From positions 62,001-126,000 of the forward strand of contig NZ_CANMQS010000001.1 of NCBI RefSeq assembly GCF_947500075.1: a stretch of DNA of 64,000 bases, in the 5' to 3' direction. How positions within the stretch are numbered: the stretch's first letter is position 1; each line of letters begins with the position of its first letter. This stretch comes from an uncultured Sulfitobacter sp. (GTDB lineage: Bacteria > Pseudomonadota > Alphaproteobacteria > Rhodobacterales > Rhodobacteraceae). The position numbers and the translations under genes are program-made. A model generated the notes under the pieces. The model made no database searches and was not told where the DNA came from. It worked only from the letters and a program-made list of their open reading frames with translations. This document shows, piece after piece, positions 36,103-45,609 of this stretch.

Positions 36103-37263
36103 TCATCCTTTTACGGCTCCCGCAGTGAGCCCCGAGACGATCTGGCGCTGGAAGACCATCACCAGCAGGAACAAGGGCGCGGTGATGGAGACGGCCGCAG
36201 CCACCGCTTCGACCTGATCGGTGGTGGTGGTTTCACGGTTAAAATAGCCCGCAATCGCCGGCACCATCGTCTGGTTCTGCGCGTCCAAGAGCAGCGAGGT
36301 CACCAGAAAGTCGTTGTAGGCCAGCAGGAAGGCAAAGAGCCCCGTGGTGATGACACCCGGCCACATCACCGGCATGATCACCCGGCGGAAGGCCTGGAAA
36401 TGCGAGCAGCCATCGACGCGGGCTGCTTCGTCCAGCTCGCTCGGGATGTTCTGAAAGAACGACCGCAGCATCCAGATCGTGAAGGGCTGGTTGATCGACA
36501 CCATCACCGCGATCACCGCCCAGGGTTGACCGTACAACGTGGGCGACAGATCGCCAAAGATCGGGCGCAGGATTTCGGCAGAATTGATGAACCACGGCAG
36601 ATATCCCGCCACCAGCACCGAATGGGGCAAGGCGCGAAACACCAGCGCCGCAATCAGCAGCCAGAAGGCAAGGTCCGAGCCGGAGCGTGCCAAACCGTAG
36701 CCTGCCAAGGTTCCCACCGTCAGCGACACCGTGACAACCCCCGCCGTTACGAACAGGGAATTGAGGAAATTGCGGTAAAACTCGTTTTCGCCCCAGACCG
36801 CCACGTAATGTTGCGTGGTCAGACCCAGTACAGGCTCTCCCAGCGGGCCAAGCACGCTGTTCAGCGCGCCAAGGATCAGCGGCAGCAGACCAAAGAACAC
36901 CAGCAGGAAGACCAGTGCATAGACCGCCGCACCGACCAGCCATCCCAGCACGATGAGGGAGGGGGGTGAATACTGCATGACCAATCCGGGCAGACGGGTA
37001 AACGCCCAGCGGATCGCAAAGTAGAGCACCACCAGCCCAAGCACGATATCAAGGATCGACAGCCCCTCCCCCCGCGCCAGCGTGGCGGGGCCGACGATTA
37101 CATCCCACGGGCTGGACGCAAAGGCGTCGCGCGGGGATTTGATGCTCATCACGGCAATCCAGACGATTGGAAAGGCCGCCAGCAGGCACCAGAAAGCGAG
37201 AAAGGCACCGGAGGCAAAGCGCAGACCAAATGGCTGGCGCAGGGCTCTTGAAACGGATGACAT
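36103..37263 (-). CDS. Sugar-type ABC transporter permease (MalG/UgpE class)
   Basis: A 386-residue inner-membrane permease, longer than the usual 280 because of an N-terminal region with additional membrane segments. The ABC-contacting EAA loop reads DEAARVDGCSHFQAFRRVIMP. It pairs with the upstream permease, sharing one base (TAATG). ATG 37263 follows from that overlap. Confidence 0.88.
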   Translation of the reverse strand: MSSVSRALRQPFGLRFASGAFLAFWCLLAAFPIVWIAVMSIKSPRDAFASSPWDVIVGPATLARGEGLSILDIVLGLVVLYFAIRWAFTRLPGLVMQYSPPSLIVLGWLVGAAVYALVFLLVFFGLLPLILGALNSVLGPLGEPVLGLTTQHYVAVWGENEFYRNFLNSLFVTAGVVTVSLTVGTLAGYGLARSGSDLAFWLLIAALVFRALPHSVLVAGYLPWFINSAEILRPIFGDLSPTLYGQPWAVIAVMVSINQPFTIWMLRSFFQNIPSELDEAARVDGCSHFQAFRRVIMPVMWPGVITTGLFAFLLAYNDFLVTSLLLDAQNQTMVPAIAGYFNRETTTTDQVEAVAAAVSITAPLFLLVMVFQRQIVSGLTAGAVKG

Positions 37264-38288
37264 TAGTGCGCTCCTCCTTTGTGGTCTTTCCAAGTGCGGC
37301 GCAGCGGCCAGATCAGCAGGAATACAATCCCGATCATGGTCAGCATCGCACTGGCCGCGGCGCGGCTGATCGCGCGGTTGCCCGCATCATCCGGCGTCAG
37401 GAAATCCACCGTGAGCCACTGCAGGGAAATCACATGCGCCTGAGAACGGAAGCCGATGATCTCGTCGAAGACACGGTAGCAATCCATCAGATGGATCAGC
37501 GCGATGAAAACAATCAACGGCATCAGGTGCGGAATGATCACATGGCGCAGCCGCTCCCATCGGTTTGCCCCGTCGATGATCGCGCTTTCCAGCGTGTCCA
37601 TATTCACCGTTTGCAGCCCCGCATAGAAGATCACAAAGGCAAAGGGCGCCACGTGCCAGACGCGGTAGAAATACATCAACAGCTCAATCGTCCAGGCCTG
37701 AGCGAACATGGAAATGTTGGTGCCCGACCAGCTTTCCATCATTGCCGTCAGGATGCCGTCCCCCACAAACAACCAATAAATCGACAACGACCCGATCACC
37801 GGTGTGATGATGAACGGCAAGAGCGAGACGAAGATCACCGGACCGCGCAAGGCCTTGGCCGCGTTGTTCACCGTCAGGGCGATCAACAGACCCACACCGA
37901 TCACCAGCGGCAAGGTCACAAGCGTGAACATCAGCGTAAACCGCAGCGCTTTCCAGAAGTCGATTTGCAGGATATCCCCCAGCCGCCCGGCGGAGACAGC
38001 TTCCCACACCTTGTCCATCTGCAAGACGTTGCGGTAGCTTTGCAGCCCGGTCCATTCGGTGGTGGTCACGGTCTTGCCATCTTCACCAATCACCGGGACA
38101 GTCTTGAGCTCCGTCACGCAGGTCTGGGTCAGAAAACCCGGTGTGCAGGTCTCAACCTCAAGGTTTTGCATCACCGGCTGGGTGATCTGAAAGCTCTGGA
38201 TAAAGACAGAAATCAGCGGCAGCGCGATGAACAGGATCATCATGAAGACCGAAGGGCCGACAAAGGCCGCAAAGGTTTTGAATTTCAT
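37263..38288 (-). CDS. Sugar-type ABC transporter permease (MalF/UgpA class)
   Basis: A 341-residue permease with six or more membrane helices, a periplasmic insert near residues 45-90 containing two Cys, and the EAA-like loop ESAIIDGANRWERLRHVIIPHL. ATG 38288 has GGAGGACACGAC upstream. It forms the membrane channel with the downstream MalG-type permease and is fed by the binding protein encoded just before it. Confidence 0.88.
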   Translation of the reverse strand: MKFKTFAAFVGPSVFMMILFIALPLISVFIQSFQITQPVMQNLEVETCTPGFLTQTCVTELKTVPVIGEDGKTVTTTEWTGLQSYRNVLQMDKVWEAVSAGRLGDILQIDFWKALRFTLMFTLVTLPLVIGVGLLIALTVNNAAKALRGPVIFVSLLPFIITPVIGSLSIYWLFVGDGILTAMMESWSGTNISMFAQAWTIELLMYFYRVWHVAPFAFVIFYAGLQTVNMDTLESAIIDGANRWERLRHVIIPHLMPLIVFIALIHLMDCYRVFDEIIGFRSQAHVISLQWLTVDFLTPDDAGNRAISRAAASAMLTMIGIVFLLIWPLRRTWKDHKGGAH

Positions 38289-38432
38289 GTCGTGTCCTCC
38301 ATGGCGGTGCCCCCTGCCCCGCGTGGTCCGGTATCTGGACTTGGCAAGCGGCTGTGGTGCCGCTGACAAAACCCAGAAGGCTTGGCTGAAAAGCGGTTGG
38401 CCGGATCTGGTCCGGCCAACCGTATGTTCCGG

Positions 38433-39653
38433 TTACTCCAGCACGCCTGCTTCTTTGGCGGCTGTGATGTACGCCTCTTCAATGGCCACCAGCGTCGCGG
38501 CCGCGTCGCGGTCACCCGTCAGGAAGGCAGGCAGTTCGTTGCCCAATGCAGTGTGCATCAGGCCCATCCGTGTGGTGGAGGGGTACGCAGGTGCAGGTGG
38601 GTTGGCGGTTGCTGTCGCAATGGCACCTTCCGCCAATGGGCCGGGCACGTAGCCTTTGACCAGCCAGATGGCCGCGTCGTTGTTGGCTTTGACCATCTCT
38701 TCGTCCAAGCCCTCCATCGCGACGCGGAAGGCCGCATCGGCTTCTTCATCGGTGATGTTCTTGGCAATCACGATGCCGTCCCACCACAGTGTCGTGGCAG
38801 GTGCACCACCAGCAACAGCCATGGGGGCCGCGGCCATTTTGACCTTGCCGACAACCTGGCTTTCGGCCTCATCATTCATCGCACCCGCGCGCGAGGCCCA
38901 GAGGTTCGCCATGGCGATCTTGCCCTGCTGGAACTGCTGCTGCACATAGGTAGAATCGCTGACCAACACTTCCGGGTCGGTGAACTCAAGCGCAGCTTTC
39001 AACGTCGCGAGGGCGGCCATGCCTTCATCCGAGTTTACAGCAGGTGTGTTGTCATCGTTGAAGAACTTGCCGCCGTGACCGGGCAGCATGTTGACCATTT
39101 CCTGCGCAAGGTTCCAGCCCGACTTCATCGTCGCGCCCAGCGGCACTTCGGCCACACCTGCTTCCTTGATCTTGGCGGCAGCGGCATAGACCTCGTCCCA
39201 GGTCGTGGGTGTCGCGATGCCCAGATCAGACAAGATGTCTTCGCGGTACATCAGGTGCTGCGTGTTCACCATCATGGCCACGGCCATGATCTTGCCGTCG
39301 ATCTTGATCAGCTGGTTGGGCTGAAGGTGACCGCCGTACTTCGCAACCAGATCGTCCAGTGGACGGATGGTGCCCGCGTTCAGCAGCGGTGTGACGGTAC
39401 CGTTGGACACGCCACCGATGTGGTAAAGCGACGGGTTGGCTTCAAACGCCGCAGGTTGCTTGGTGCGGAATTCCTGATCCAGCTCCGCCTGGACATTGCC
39501 GCATTCCGACATCGCATCCGTCACCGCTTTCCAGGCTTCAAACCCGGCGCTGAGCGATTTGATCTCTACGGTGTTCTCAAAGGCGCAAGCGGCATATGCA
39601 CCGGTGCCCATTAAGCTGACAGCACCCGCAAGTGCCAATTTCTTCAACATCAT
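38433..39653 (-). CDS. ABC transporter extracellular solute-binding protein, family 1
   Basis: A 406-residue periplasmic binding protein with signal peptide MMLKKLALAGAVSLMGTGAYA and a family 1 (maltose/glycerol-3-phosphate type) mature fold, including PTTWDEVYAAAAKIKEAGV and GGAPATTLWWDGIVIAKN. It captures the substrate of the operon's importer, probably a sugar, polyol or related hydroxylated compound. The first of two adjacent ATGs is chosen from GGGAG spacing. Confidence 0.88.
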   Translation of the reverse strand: MMLKKLALAGAVSLMGTGAYAACAFENTVEIKSLSAGFEAWKAVTDAMSECGNVQAELDQEFRTKQPAAFEANPSLYHIGGVSNGTVTPLLNAGTIRPLDDLVAKYGGHLQPNQLIKIDGKIMAVAMMVNTQHLMYREDILSDLGIATPTTWDEVYAAAAKIKEAGVAEVPLGATMKSGWNLAQEMVNMLPGHGGKFFNDDNTPAVNSDEGMAALATLKAALEFTDPEVLVSDSTYVQQQFQQGKIAMANLWASRAGAMNDEAESQVVGKVKMAAAPMAVAGGAPATTLWWDGIVIAKNITDEEADAAFRVAMEGLDEEMVKANNDAAIWLVKGYVPGPLAEGAIATATANPPAPAYPSTTRMGLMHTALGNELPAFLTGDRDAAATLVAIEEAYITAAKEAGVLE

Positions 39654-39734
39654 TTTGCAAACTCCCTGTTGCAGTTTTTGGGGTGCATCTTGCAAGACTG
39701 CACCCGTCGTTGCCCCCTTTCGGGGATGGGGTGA

Positions 39735-40790
39735 TCAGGCCGCGCGGATGCGCTCCCCTGATGCTCTGTCAAAGACATGACAGATCTCTGCGGGCACATT
39801 GAACGACACGCTGTCGCCGATGTTGGCCCGGAATTCCTTGTGCGCCTTCACAGACACCAACTGCCCGCCAGCGCGCACCGCCAGCATGACCGCATCGCCC
39901 AACAGCTCAATCGTGTAGATCGGCGCGGTGATCTGGCCATTGCCGTCTGTCGCAACCGTTGCGTCTTCTGCGCGGAAGCCCAGCGTGACCTCCCCGTCCA
40001 CCGCTGTCAGACCGCTGATCTGCGCATTGGTGCCGGTAAATGCCCCACCTGCGATGGTGCCATCCATCAGGTTCATTGCAGGTGACCCGATAAACGAAGC
40101 CACAAAGGTGTTGGCCGGATTGTCGTAAATCTCCGTGGGTGTGCCGACCTGCTGGATCTTGCCCTGCTTCATCACCACCACACGGTCCGCCAGCGTCATC
40201 GCTTCGATCTGGTCGTGGGTCACGTAAACGGTGGTGACTTTCAACTCATGGCTGAGGTTCTTGATCTGCGCACGGGTCGAGACCCGCAGCTTGGCATCAA
40301 GGTTCGACAAGGGCTCGTCCATCAGGAACACGTTGGGTTCACGCACAATCGCCCGCGCCAAGGCAACCCGCTGACGCTGACCACCGGAGAGCTCAGCCGG
40401 CTTGCGGTGCAGGAATTCGTCCAGCTCCACCATGGCTGACGCACGCCGCACCCGCGCGTCATGCTCGCTGTCGGCGACCTTGCGTACCTTCAGTGGAAAA
40501 CGAATGTTCTCATAAACGTTCATATGCGGATAGAGACCGTAAGACTGGAACACCATCGCCACATCGCGGTCCTTGGGGTCCAGGTCATTGACGACTTTGC
40601 CGTCGATCACAATCTCGCCCTCGGTGATGTCCTCCAGCCCTGCAATCATCCGCATCGTGGTGGTCTTGCCGCAGCCCGAAGGGCCCAGAAGCACCAGAAA
40701 TTCCTCATCCGCGATCGTCAGGTTGAAGTTGTCGACGCCAACAAAGCTTCCCCACCGTTTGTTGATGTTACGCAGCTGGATTTCGGCCAT
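39735..40790 (-). CDS. ABC transporter ATPase (UgpC/MalK type)
   Basis: A 351-residue ATPase with Walker A GPSGCGKTT, signature LSGGQRQRVALARA, Walker B VFLMDEPLSNLDAKLR and a C-terminal TOBE/OB region (GFRAEDA ... LLGDAVMLAVRAGGQ). First gene of the importer operon; its upstream region carries an 18-bp palindrome and a second long inverted repeat, so transcription of the whole run probably begins here. Confidence 0.93.
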   Translation of the reverse strand: MAEIQLRNINKRWGSFVGVDNFNLTIADEEFLVLLGPSGCGKTTTMRMIAGLEDITEGEIVIDGKVVNDLDPKDRDVAMVFQSYGLYPHMNVYENIRFPLKVRKVADSEHDARVRRASAMVELDEFLHRKPAELSGGQRQRVALARAIVREPNVFLMDEPLSNLDAKLRVSTRAQIKNLSHELKVTTVYVTHDQIEAMTLADRVVVMKQGKIQQVGTPTEIYDNPANTFVASFIGSPAMNLMDGTIAGGAFTGTNAQISGLTAVDGEVTLGFRAEDATVATDGNGQITAPIYTIELLGDAVMLAVRAGGQLVSVKAHKEFRANIGDSVSFNVPAEICHVFDRASGERIRAA

Positions 40791-40803
40791 GCGGAGCCCC
40801 CTT

Positions 40804-40834
40804 CGTGACGTCGCAGAAATATTGCAACGTCACG
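40804..40834. promoter_or_regulatory. 31-bp imperfect inverted repeat in the ABC operon leader
   Basis: CGTGACGT at 40804-40811 and ACGTCACG at 40827-40834 are perfect arms, with GCA/TGC also pairing inside around an AT-rich centre. It lies 14-44 bp before the ATPase start. It may be a second protein-binding site or a hairpin in the 5' leader. Confidence 0.5.
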
Positions 40835-40866
40835 GTGTGGCAGTTGGTCGCGCATTTCAAGTCTTT

Positions 40867-40884
40867 TTTGCACACGTGTGCAAA
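40867..40884. promoter_or_regulatory. LacI-type operator (18-bp perfect palindrome) upstream of the ABC operon
   Basis: TTTGCACACGTGTGCAAA is a perfect 18-bp palindrome with the central CG typical of LacI-family operators. On the minus strand it provides TTGCAC as a possible -35, with TGAAAT about 18 bp further as a possible -10, so a bound repressor would block the promoter of the operon that includes the LacI-type gene. Confidence 0.7.
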
Positions 40885-41015
40885 TTCGACGGTGACGCAG
40901 GGTTAACCCGCCGTTTTTGTGGGTTTGTCCGGCGCTTGCTGTCTGGCTTTGCCCCAGTGTCCCGACGCAATTGCGCGCATCGATTGCGAAAATCTGATTC
41001 GTCCGGCGCGCAGAT

Positions 41016-43187
41016 TCACCCCAGCAACGCGACCGCACCCGCGACGATGCTCTCCCGTGACGGCAATGTCGCGCCATAGGCTTTGCCAGTGGCGATAAAG
41101 CTGTCCTCTGCCGTCACCCGTGCCATCTGCCTCACCCCGGCTTCATGCAGCAGCGCCATCAGCCCTTCGGCCTGCCCGCCGGTGTGGCGACACTCATCCA
41201 CCACCAACACAGGCCGGTCTCCGATCCCGCACAACAGCGCCTCCTGTGGCAAAGGGGCCAGCCAGCGCAGATCAATCACCCGCGCATCAATGCCCTGCCC
41301 TGCCAGATCATGCTGAGCCTGCCGCGACAGGTAATGCCCGTTGCCATAGGTCACGATGGCCAGATCCGCACCATCGCCGTAGAGGCCGACATCGCCCAGC
41401 GCGATGCGTTGATCGGGTGCGGGATAGGGGCGCATCCAGCCACCATCCCCGGCCTCCAACAGGTCGCGCATGGGGTACAGCGCGATGGGTTCCAGAAACA
41501 CCACCACCCGCTGCTCTTCGCGCGCAAGGCGGTGCGCCTCGCGCAGCATCATCGCGGCTTCGGCAGGATCAGAGGGGCAGGCAATGATCACACCGGGGAT
41601 GTCGCGGATCACGGCGATGGAGTTGTCGTTGTGGAAATGTCCGCCAAAGCCCTTCTGGTATCCCAACGCAGAGATGCGGATGACCATCGGGTTGGTCCAT
41701 TGCCCCCGGCTGAAGAACGGCAGCGTCGCTGCCTCGCCGCGCAACTGGTCCTCGGCGTTGTGCAAATAGGCGAGGAACTGGATTTCCGGCATCGGGATGA
41801 AGCCGTTATGGGCCAACCCGATGGCAAGGCCCAGAATGCTCTGCTCATCCAGCAGGGTATCAATCACCCGTGCAGGCCCGAACCGCCCGTGCAGCTTCTG
41901 CGTGACACCGTAGTTGCCGCCCTTGCGGCCCACGTCCTCGCCCATCAGCAGGGTCTCGGGATGCCCCAGCATCAGATCATGCAGCGCCCAGTTGATCAGA
42001 CGCGACATCGGCTGGGGCTGGCCCATCTGGGCGGCATCGCTGCCAAATATCTTGGCGCGCGCCTCGTCGGATGGCCCGTTTGTGGGCGCACAAAGGCGGG
42101 TTGGCGGGATCAGACTGGCCATGACATCTGATGCCGATTGCAGGCGCGGCGTCTCCGCCACCTCTTCCGCCGCCGCAACCACCTCTTCCAACGTTGAGGT
42201 ATAGATCCCCAACACGTCTTGCGCGCTGGCAACCCCCGCCGCGATCAGGCCACCAGCGGAATAGAGCAAGGGATCATTGGCCTCATCGGCCTCGACCTCG
42301 GCCCGTGGCAGATAGGAGGTCACCACATCCGGCCCCGCATGGCCGTAAAGCCGCACTGTCCGCAGATGCAGGAACGCAGGTTTACGGTGCGTCCGCACCC
42401 ACGCCGCCGCCGCTTGCGCGGCGTTGACGGCAGCAAACATATCCAATCCATCTGCTTGGAAGTACTTCAGACCCGGACGCGCAGACATCGACGCCTTTAC
42501 CCACCCTGTCGGCGTCTTTGTGGAAATGCCGATCCCATTGTCCTCACATACGAACAGCAACGGCAGCGGCACCCCCTGCACCGCCGTCCACCCGGCAGCA
42601 TTGAACGCCCCCTGCGCGGTGGAATGGTTGACCGAAGCATCCCCGAAGGAACACATCACGATGCCATCGCGGGGCAGGATTGCGTGCTCTGGCCGGTTCC
42701 GGCGCGCCAGCGTGATCGCATGCGCGGCCCCCACGGCCTTTGGCAAATGGCTGGCGATGGTTGACGTCTGCGGCGGGATCATCAGCGGGCGCGATCCCAG
42801 CACCTTGTGCCGCCCGCCGCTGATGGGATCCTCTGCCGAACAGGCAAAAGACAAAAGCATGTCCCGCATCATCCCCGGCTGTCCGGCCTTCTGCGCCCGC
42901 GCAATCTGAAACGCAGCATCGCGGTAATGCAGAAATGCAATGTCATCGACACGCAGCACATGGCCCAGCGCGGCCATCCCCTCGTGCCCGGACGACCCGA
43001 TGGTATAGAACCCCTGCCCCGCCTTCTGCATAACCCGGCTTTGCAGGTCGAGCGCGCGGGACAGCACCTGCGCGCGGTACAGATCGAGCGCGATCTGCGG
43101 GTCCAGCGTCGCCGCCGCAGCCTTCGGCAAATCCCCTGCCGCAACACGCCGCAGGAAATTCTCATGTACAATCTGAACCCGGTCCAA
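41016..43187 (-). CDS. Fused alpha-beta E1 component of a 2-oxoacid dehydrogenase
   Basis: A 723-residue thiamine-diphosphate enzyme in which alpha (residues about 1-380) and beta (about 395-720) subunits of branched-chain type E1 are joined. The ThDP motif runs from SFGDASVN to CEDNGIG; the beta part has LMGEDVGRKGGNYGVT and EIQFLAYLHNAEDQL. TTG 43187 is chosen because AGGAG stands 7 nt upstream; ATG 43202 would add five residues but has no SD. No E2 or E3 gene is adjacent. It is followed upstream by gcdH on the same strand. Confidence 0.86.
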   Translation of the reverse strand: MDRVQIVHENFLRRVAAGDLPKAAAATLDPQIALDLYRAQVLSRALDLQSRVMQKAGQGFYTIGSSGHEGMAALGHVLRVDDIAFLHYRDAAFQIARAQKAGQPGMMRDMLLSFACSAEDPISGGRHKVLGSRPLMIPPQTSTIASHLPKAVGAAHAITLARRNRPEHAILPRDGIVMCSFGDASVNHSTAQGAFNAAGWTAVQGVPLPLLFVCEDNGIGISTKTPTGWVKASMSARPGLKYFQADGLDMFAAVNAAQAAAAWVRTHRKPAFLHLRTVRLYGHAGPDVVTSYLPRAEVEADEANDPLLYSAGGLIAAGVASAQDVLGIYTSTLEEVVAAAEEVAETPRLQSASDVMASLIPPTRLCAPTNGPSDEARAKIFGSDAAQMGQPQPMSRLINWALHDLMLGHPETLLMGEDVGRKGGNYGVTQKLHGRFGPARVIDTLLDEQSILGLAIGLAHNGFIPMPEIQFLAYLHNAEDQLRGEAATLPFFSRGQWTNPMVIRISALGYQKGFGGHFHNDNSIAVIRDIPGVIIACPSDPAEAAMMLREAHRLAREEQRVVVFLEPIALYPMRDLLEAGDGGWMRPYPAPDQRIALGDVGLYGDGADLAIVTYGNGHYLSRQAQHDLAGQGIDARVIDLRWLAPLPQEALLCGIGDRPVLVVDECRHTGGQAEGLMALLHEAGVRQMARVTAEDSFIATGKAYGATLPSRESIVAGAVALLG

Positions 43188-43234
43188 GCGCTTTCTCCTC
43201 ATGCAAAAGGGTCCCGCTCATGCGGAACCCCCAG

Positions 43235-43272
43235 CTTCATTTGGCCTATAAACTCATGGGCGCGCTTGCGCG
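43235..43272 (-). repeat. Dispersed intergenic repeat, copy F
   Basis: Core CTTCATTTGGCCTATAAACT at 43235-43254 followed by CATGG and a hairpin CGCGC-TT-GCGCG. The same core plus GC-TT-GC hairpin occurs at 61.48-61.52 kb. It fills the gap between gcdH and the E1 gene. Confidence 0.65.
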
Positions 43273-43283
43273 TTCAACCGCCC

Positions 43284-44507
43284 TTAGAAAAACGCCTGGA
43301 GGCCCGTTTGCGCGCGCCCAAGGATCAGAGCATGCACATCATGCGTGCCTTCATAGGTGTTCACCGTCTCAAGGTTCATCATGTGACGGATCACCTGAAA
43401 TTCACCCGAAATGCCGTTGCCGCCGTGCATGTCACGCGCATTGCGCGCAACGTCCAGCGCCTTGCCGCAGTTGTTGCGCTTGACGATGGAGATCATCTCG
43501 GGCGCGGCATTGGCCTGATCCATCAGGCGCCCCACCTGCAACGACCCCTGCAAACCCAGCGAAATCTCGGTCATCATATCGGCCAGCTTCTTCTGAAACA
43601 GCTGCGTCTGCGCCAATGGCTTGCCGAACTGCTTGCGGTCCAGACCATACTGACGCGCTGCGTGCCAGCAGAACTCTGCCGCGCCCATCGCGCCCCAGCT
43701 GATGCCATAGCGCGCGCGGTTCAGACAGCCGAACGGCCCTTTCAGCCCCTGCACATGCGGCAGCAGCGCTTCATCGCTGACTTCCACGTTGTCCATCACG
43801 ATCTCACCGGTGATCGAGGCACGCAGCGACAGCTTGTTGCCGACCTTCGGCGCGCTGAGGCCTTTCATGCCCTTCTCCAGCACAAAACCACGGATCTTGC
43901 CGCCATGCTCTTCCGACTTGGCCCAAACCACGAAAACATCCGCAATCGGCGCGTTGGAGATCCACATCTTCGAGCCGGTCAGCTTGTAGCCTGTCGCCGT
44001 CTTCACCGCGCGGGTTTTCATCCCCGCAGGATCGGATCCCGCGTCAGGCTCTGTCAGGCCAAAACAGCCAATCCACTCTCCCGACGCCAGCTTGGGCAGA
44101 TACTTCTTGCGCTGCGCCTCTGAGCCGTAAGCATAAATCGGATACATCACCAGCGAGGCCTGCACCGACATCATCGAGCGATAGCCACTGTCCACCCGCT
44201 CAACCTCACGCGCGACGAGGCCGTAGGAGACATAGCTGCCGCCCAACCCTCCGTATTCTTCCGGCACCGTGACACCCAGCAACCCCATATCGCCCATCTC
44301 ACGGAAGATACTGGGGTCGGTCGTCTCATTGGCAAAGGCGTCGATCACACGCGGTTGCAGTTTTTCCTGCGCATAGGCGCGGGCGCTGTCCTGAATCATG
44401 CGTTCATCTTCTGTCAGCTGATCCGCCAGACGGAAGGGGTCGGACCAGTCAAAGCTGCCAAGGTCAGGGGCGTCTTTGGCGCGCAGGATGGGGGCTTCGG
44501 CGTTCAT
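43284..44507 (-). CDS. gcdH: Glutaryl-CoA dehydrogenase
   Basis: A 407-residue FAD acyl-CoA dehydrogenase matching GcdH, which oxidises and decarboxylates glutaryl-CoA to crotonyl-CoA in lysine/tryptophan breakdown. FAD-contact segments are [13 protein letters not shown] and [13 protein letters not shown]; the catalytic Glu386 is in [18 protein letters not shown] 44507 follows GAGGAT. A LysR gene is divergent, the usual GcdH/GcdR arrangement. Confidence 0.92.
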   Translation of the reverse strand: MNAEAPILRAKDAPDLGSFDWSDPFRLADQLTEDERMIQDSARAYAQEKLQPRVIDAFANETTDPSIFREMGDMGLLGVTVPEEYGGLGGSYVSYGLVAREVERVDSGYRSMMSVQASLVMYPIYAYGSEAQRKKYLPKLASGEWIGCFGLTEPDAGSDPAGMKTRAVKTATGYKLTGSKMWISNAPIADVFVVWAKSEEHGGKIRGFVLEKGMKGLSAPKVGNKLSLRASITGEIVMDNVEVSDEALLPHVQGLKGPFGCLNRARYGISWGAMGAAEFCWHAARQYGLDRKQFGKPLAQTQLFQKKLADMMTEISLGLQGSLQVGRLMDQANAAPEMISIVKRNNCGKALDVARNARDMHGGNGISGEFQVIRHMMNLETVNTYEGTHDVHALILGRAQTGLQAFF

Positions 44508-44590
44508 GGCGTATCCTCTCATATGCTGATGGGTTGTCGTCTTATTGCAAATCACGCGCCAAAACACTATCGCTGCTTTGGACTGAACAC

Positions 44591-44605
44591 ATGAGAAAAA
44601 CTCAT
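44591..44605. promoter_or_regulatory. LysR-type binding box between gcdH and its regulator
   Basis: ATGAG-AAAAA-CTCAT, an inverted repeat fitting the T-N11-A pattern (T44592 to A44604), ends two bases before the LysR start codon. The position suggests autoregulation and control of gcdH. Confidence 0.5.
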
Positions 44606-44607
44606 AG

Positions 44608-45504
44608 ATGATTGCCCCGCGCCGTTTCCTGCCTTCCATCTCCGCCCTGCTTGCCTTCGAGGCCGTCGCCCGTCTGGGCAGCGCGACCCGTGCCGCGCAG
44701 GAATTGTCCCTGACCCAAAGCGCCATCAGCAGGCAACTCAAGACGCTGGAAGATCAACTTGGCATCGCACTGCTCACCCGGCAGGGGCGACAGTTGCAGC
44801 TGACCTCCGCCGGGCAAGTCTATGTCGCACAGGTACGCGACATCCTGAACGCGCTGGCACAGGCTTCGGTCGGGGCGCAGAGCAACACCAGTGGCGGCAC
44901 CCTTAATCTGGCCATTCTGCCTGCGTTCGGGATGCACTGGCTGGCCCCGCGCCTGCGCGATTTTGCGCATCACGAACCGGAGGTAACGGTCAACCTCTCT
45001 ACCCGTCTGCGGCCCTTTGATATCGCGCAAAGCACCTTTGACGCGGCCATTCACTTTGGCCATCAGGACTGGCCCGGTGTCCGCTACCTGCCGTTGATGC
45101 CCGAGGCCGTTGTGCCAGTCTGCGCCCCCGAGCTGATGGCGCAGCCAGTCGCCAACCCCGAAGAGATGTTGATCCACCCGCTGCTGCATCTGGAAACCCG
45201 CCCACGGGGTTGGGCGCGATGGCTCACGGCAAACGGGGTTGAAACCGAACCACCCGCTGGCATGATGTTTGACCAATTTTCCACCATGGCGCAGGCCGCG
45301 ATCCATGGTCTGGGCGTCGCCTTGCTCCCTGCGTTCTTTGCCGAACCCTATCTGCGCGATGGCCAATTGACCCGCGCCTCTGCTCAGGATGCGGAAAGCA
45401 ACGGGCACTACTATCTGGTCTGGCCCGAAGACCGTGCCGAAAGCCCCGCCCTGCGCGCCTTTCGGGATTGGTTGCACGGTCAGACCACATCAACAGACGC
45501 ATGA
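44608..45504 (+). CDS. LysR-family regulator, GcdR/GcvA-like
   Basis: A 298-residue LysR protein: helix-turn-helix [25 protein letters not shown] near residues 24-48, then a co-inducer domain of the GcvA branch ([18 protein letters not shown]). It is divergent from gcdH across 100 bp and probably activates it in response to a glutarate-pathway metabolite. Confidence 0.88.
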   Translation: MIAPRRFLPSISALLAFEAVARLGSATRAAQELSLTQSAISRQLKTLEDQLGIALLTRQGRQLQLTSAGQVYVAQVRDILNALAQASVGAQSNTSGGTLNLAILPAFGMHWLAPRLRDFAHHEPEVTVNLSTRLRPFDIAQSTFDAAIHFGHQDWPGVRYLPLMPEAVVPVCAPELMAQPVANPEEMLIHPLLHLETRPRGWARWLTANGVETEPPAGMMFDQFSTMAQAAIHGLGVALLPAFFAEPYLRDGQLTRASAQDAESNGHYYLVWPEDRAESPALRAFRDWLHGQTTSTDA

Positions 45505-45609
45505 GCCACAAACACACCCTTTTTTGCACAATCTGCCAAATTTTCGCCGCATTCTTTGATTAACGATAGCACCAAGTAACCGGGTGGGGCCGTTACAAGG
45601 AGCATTGTC

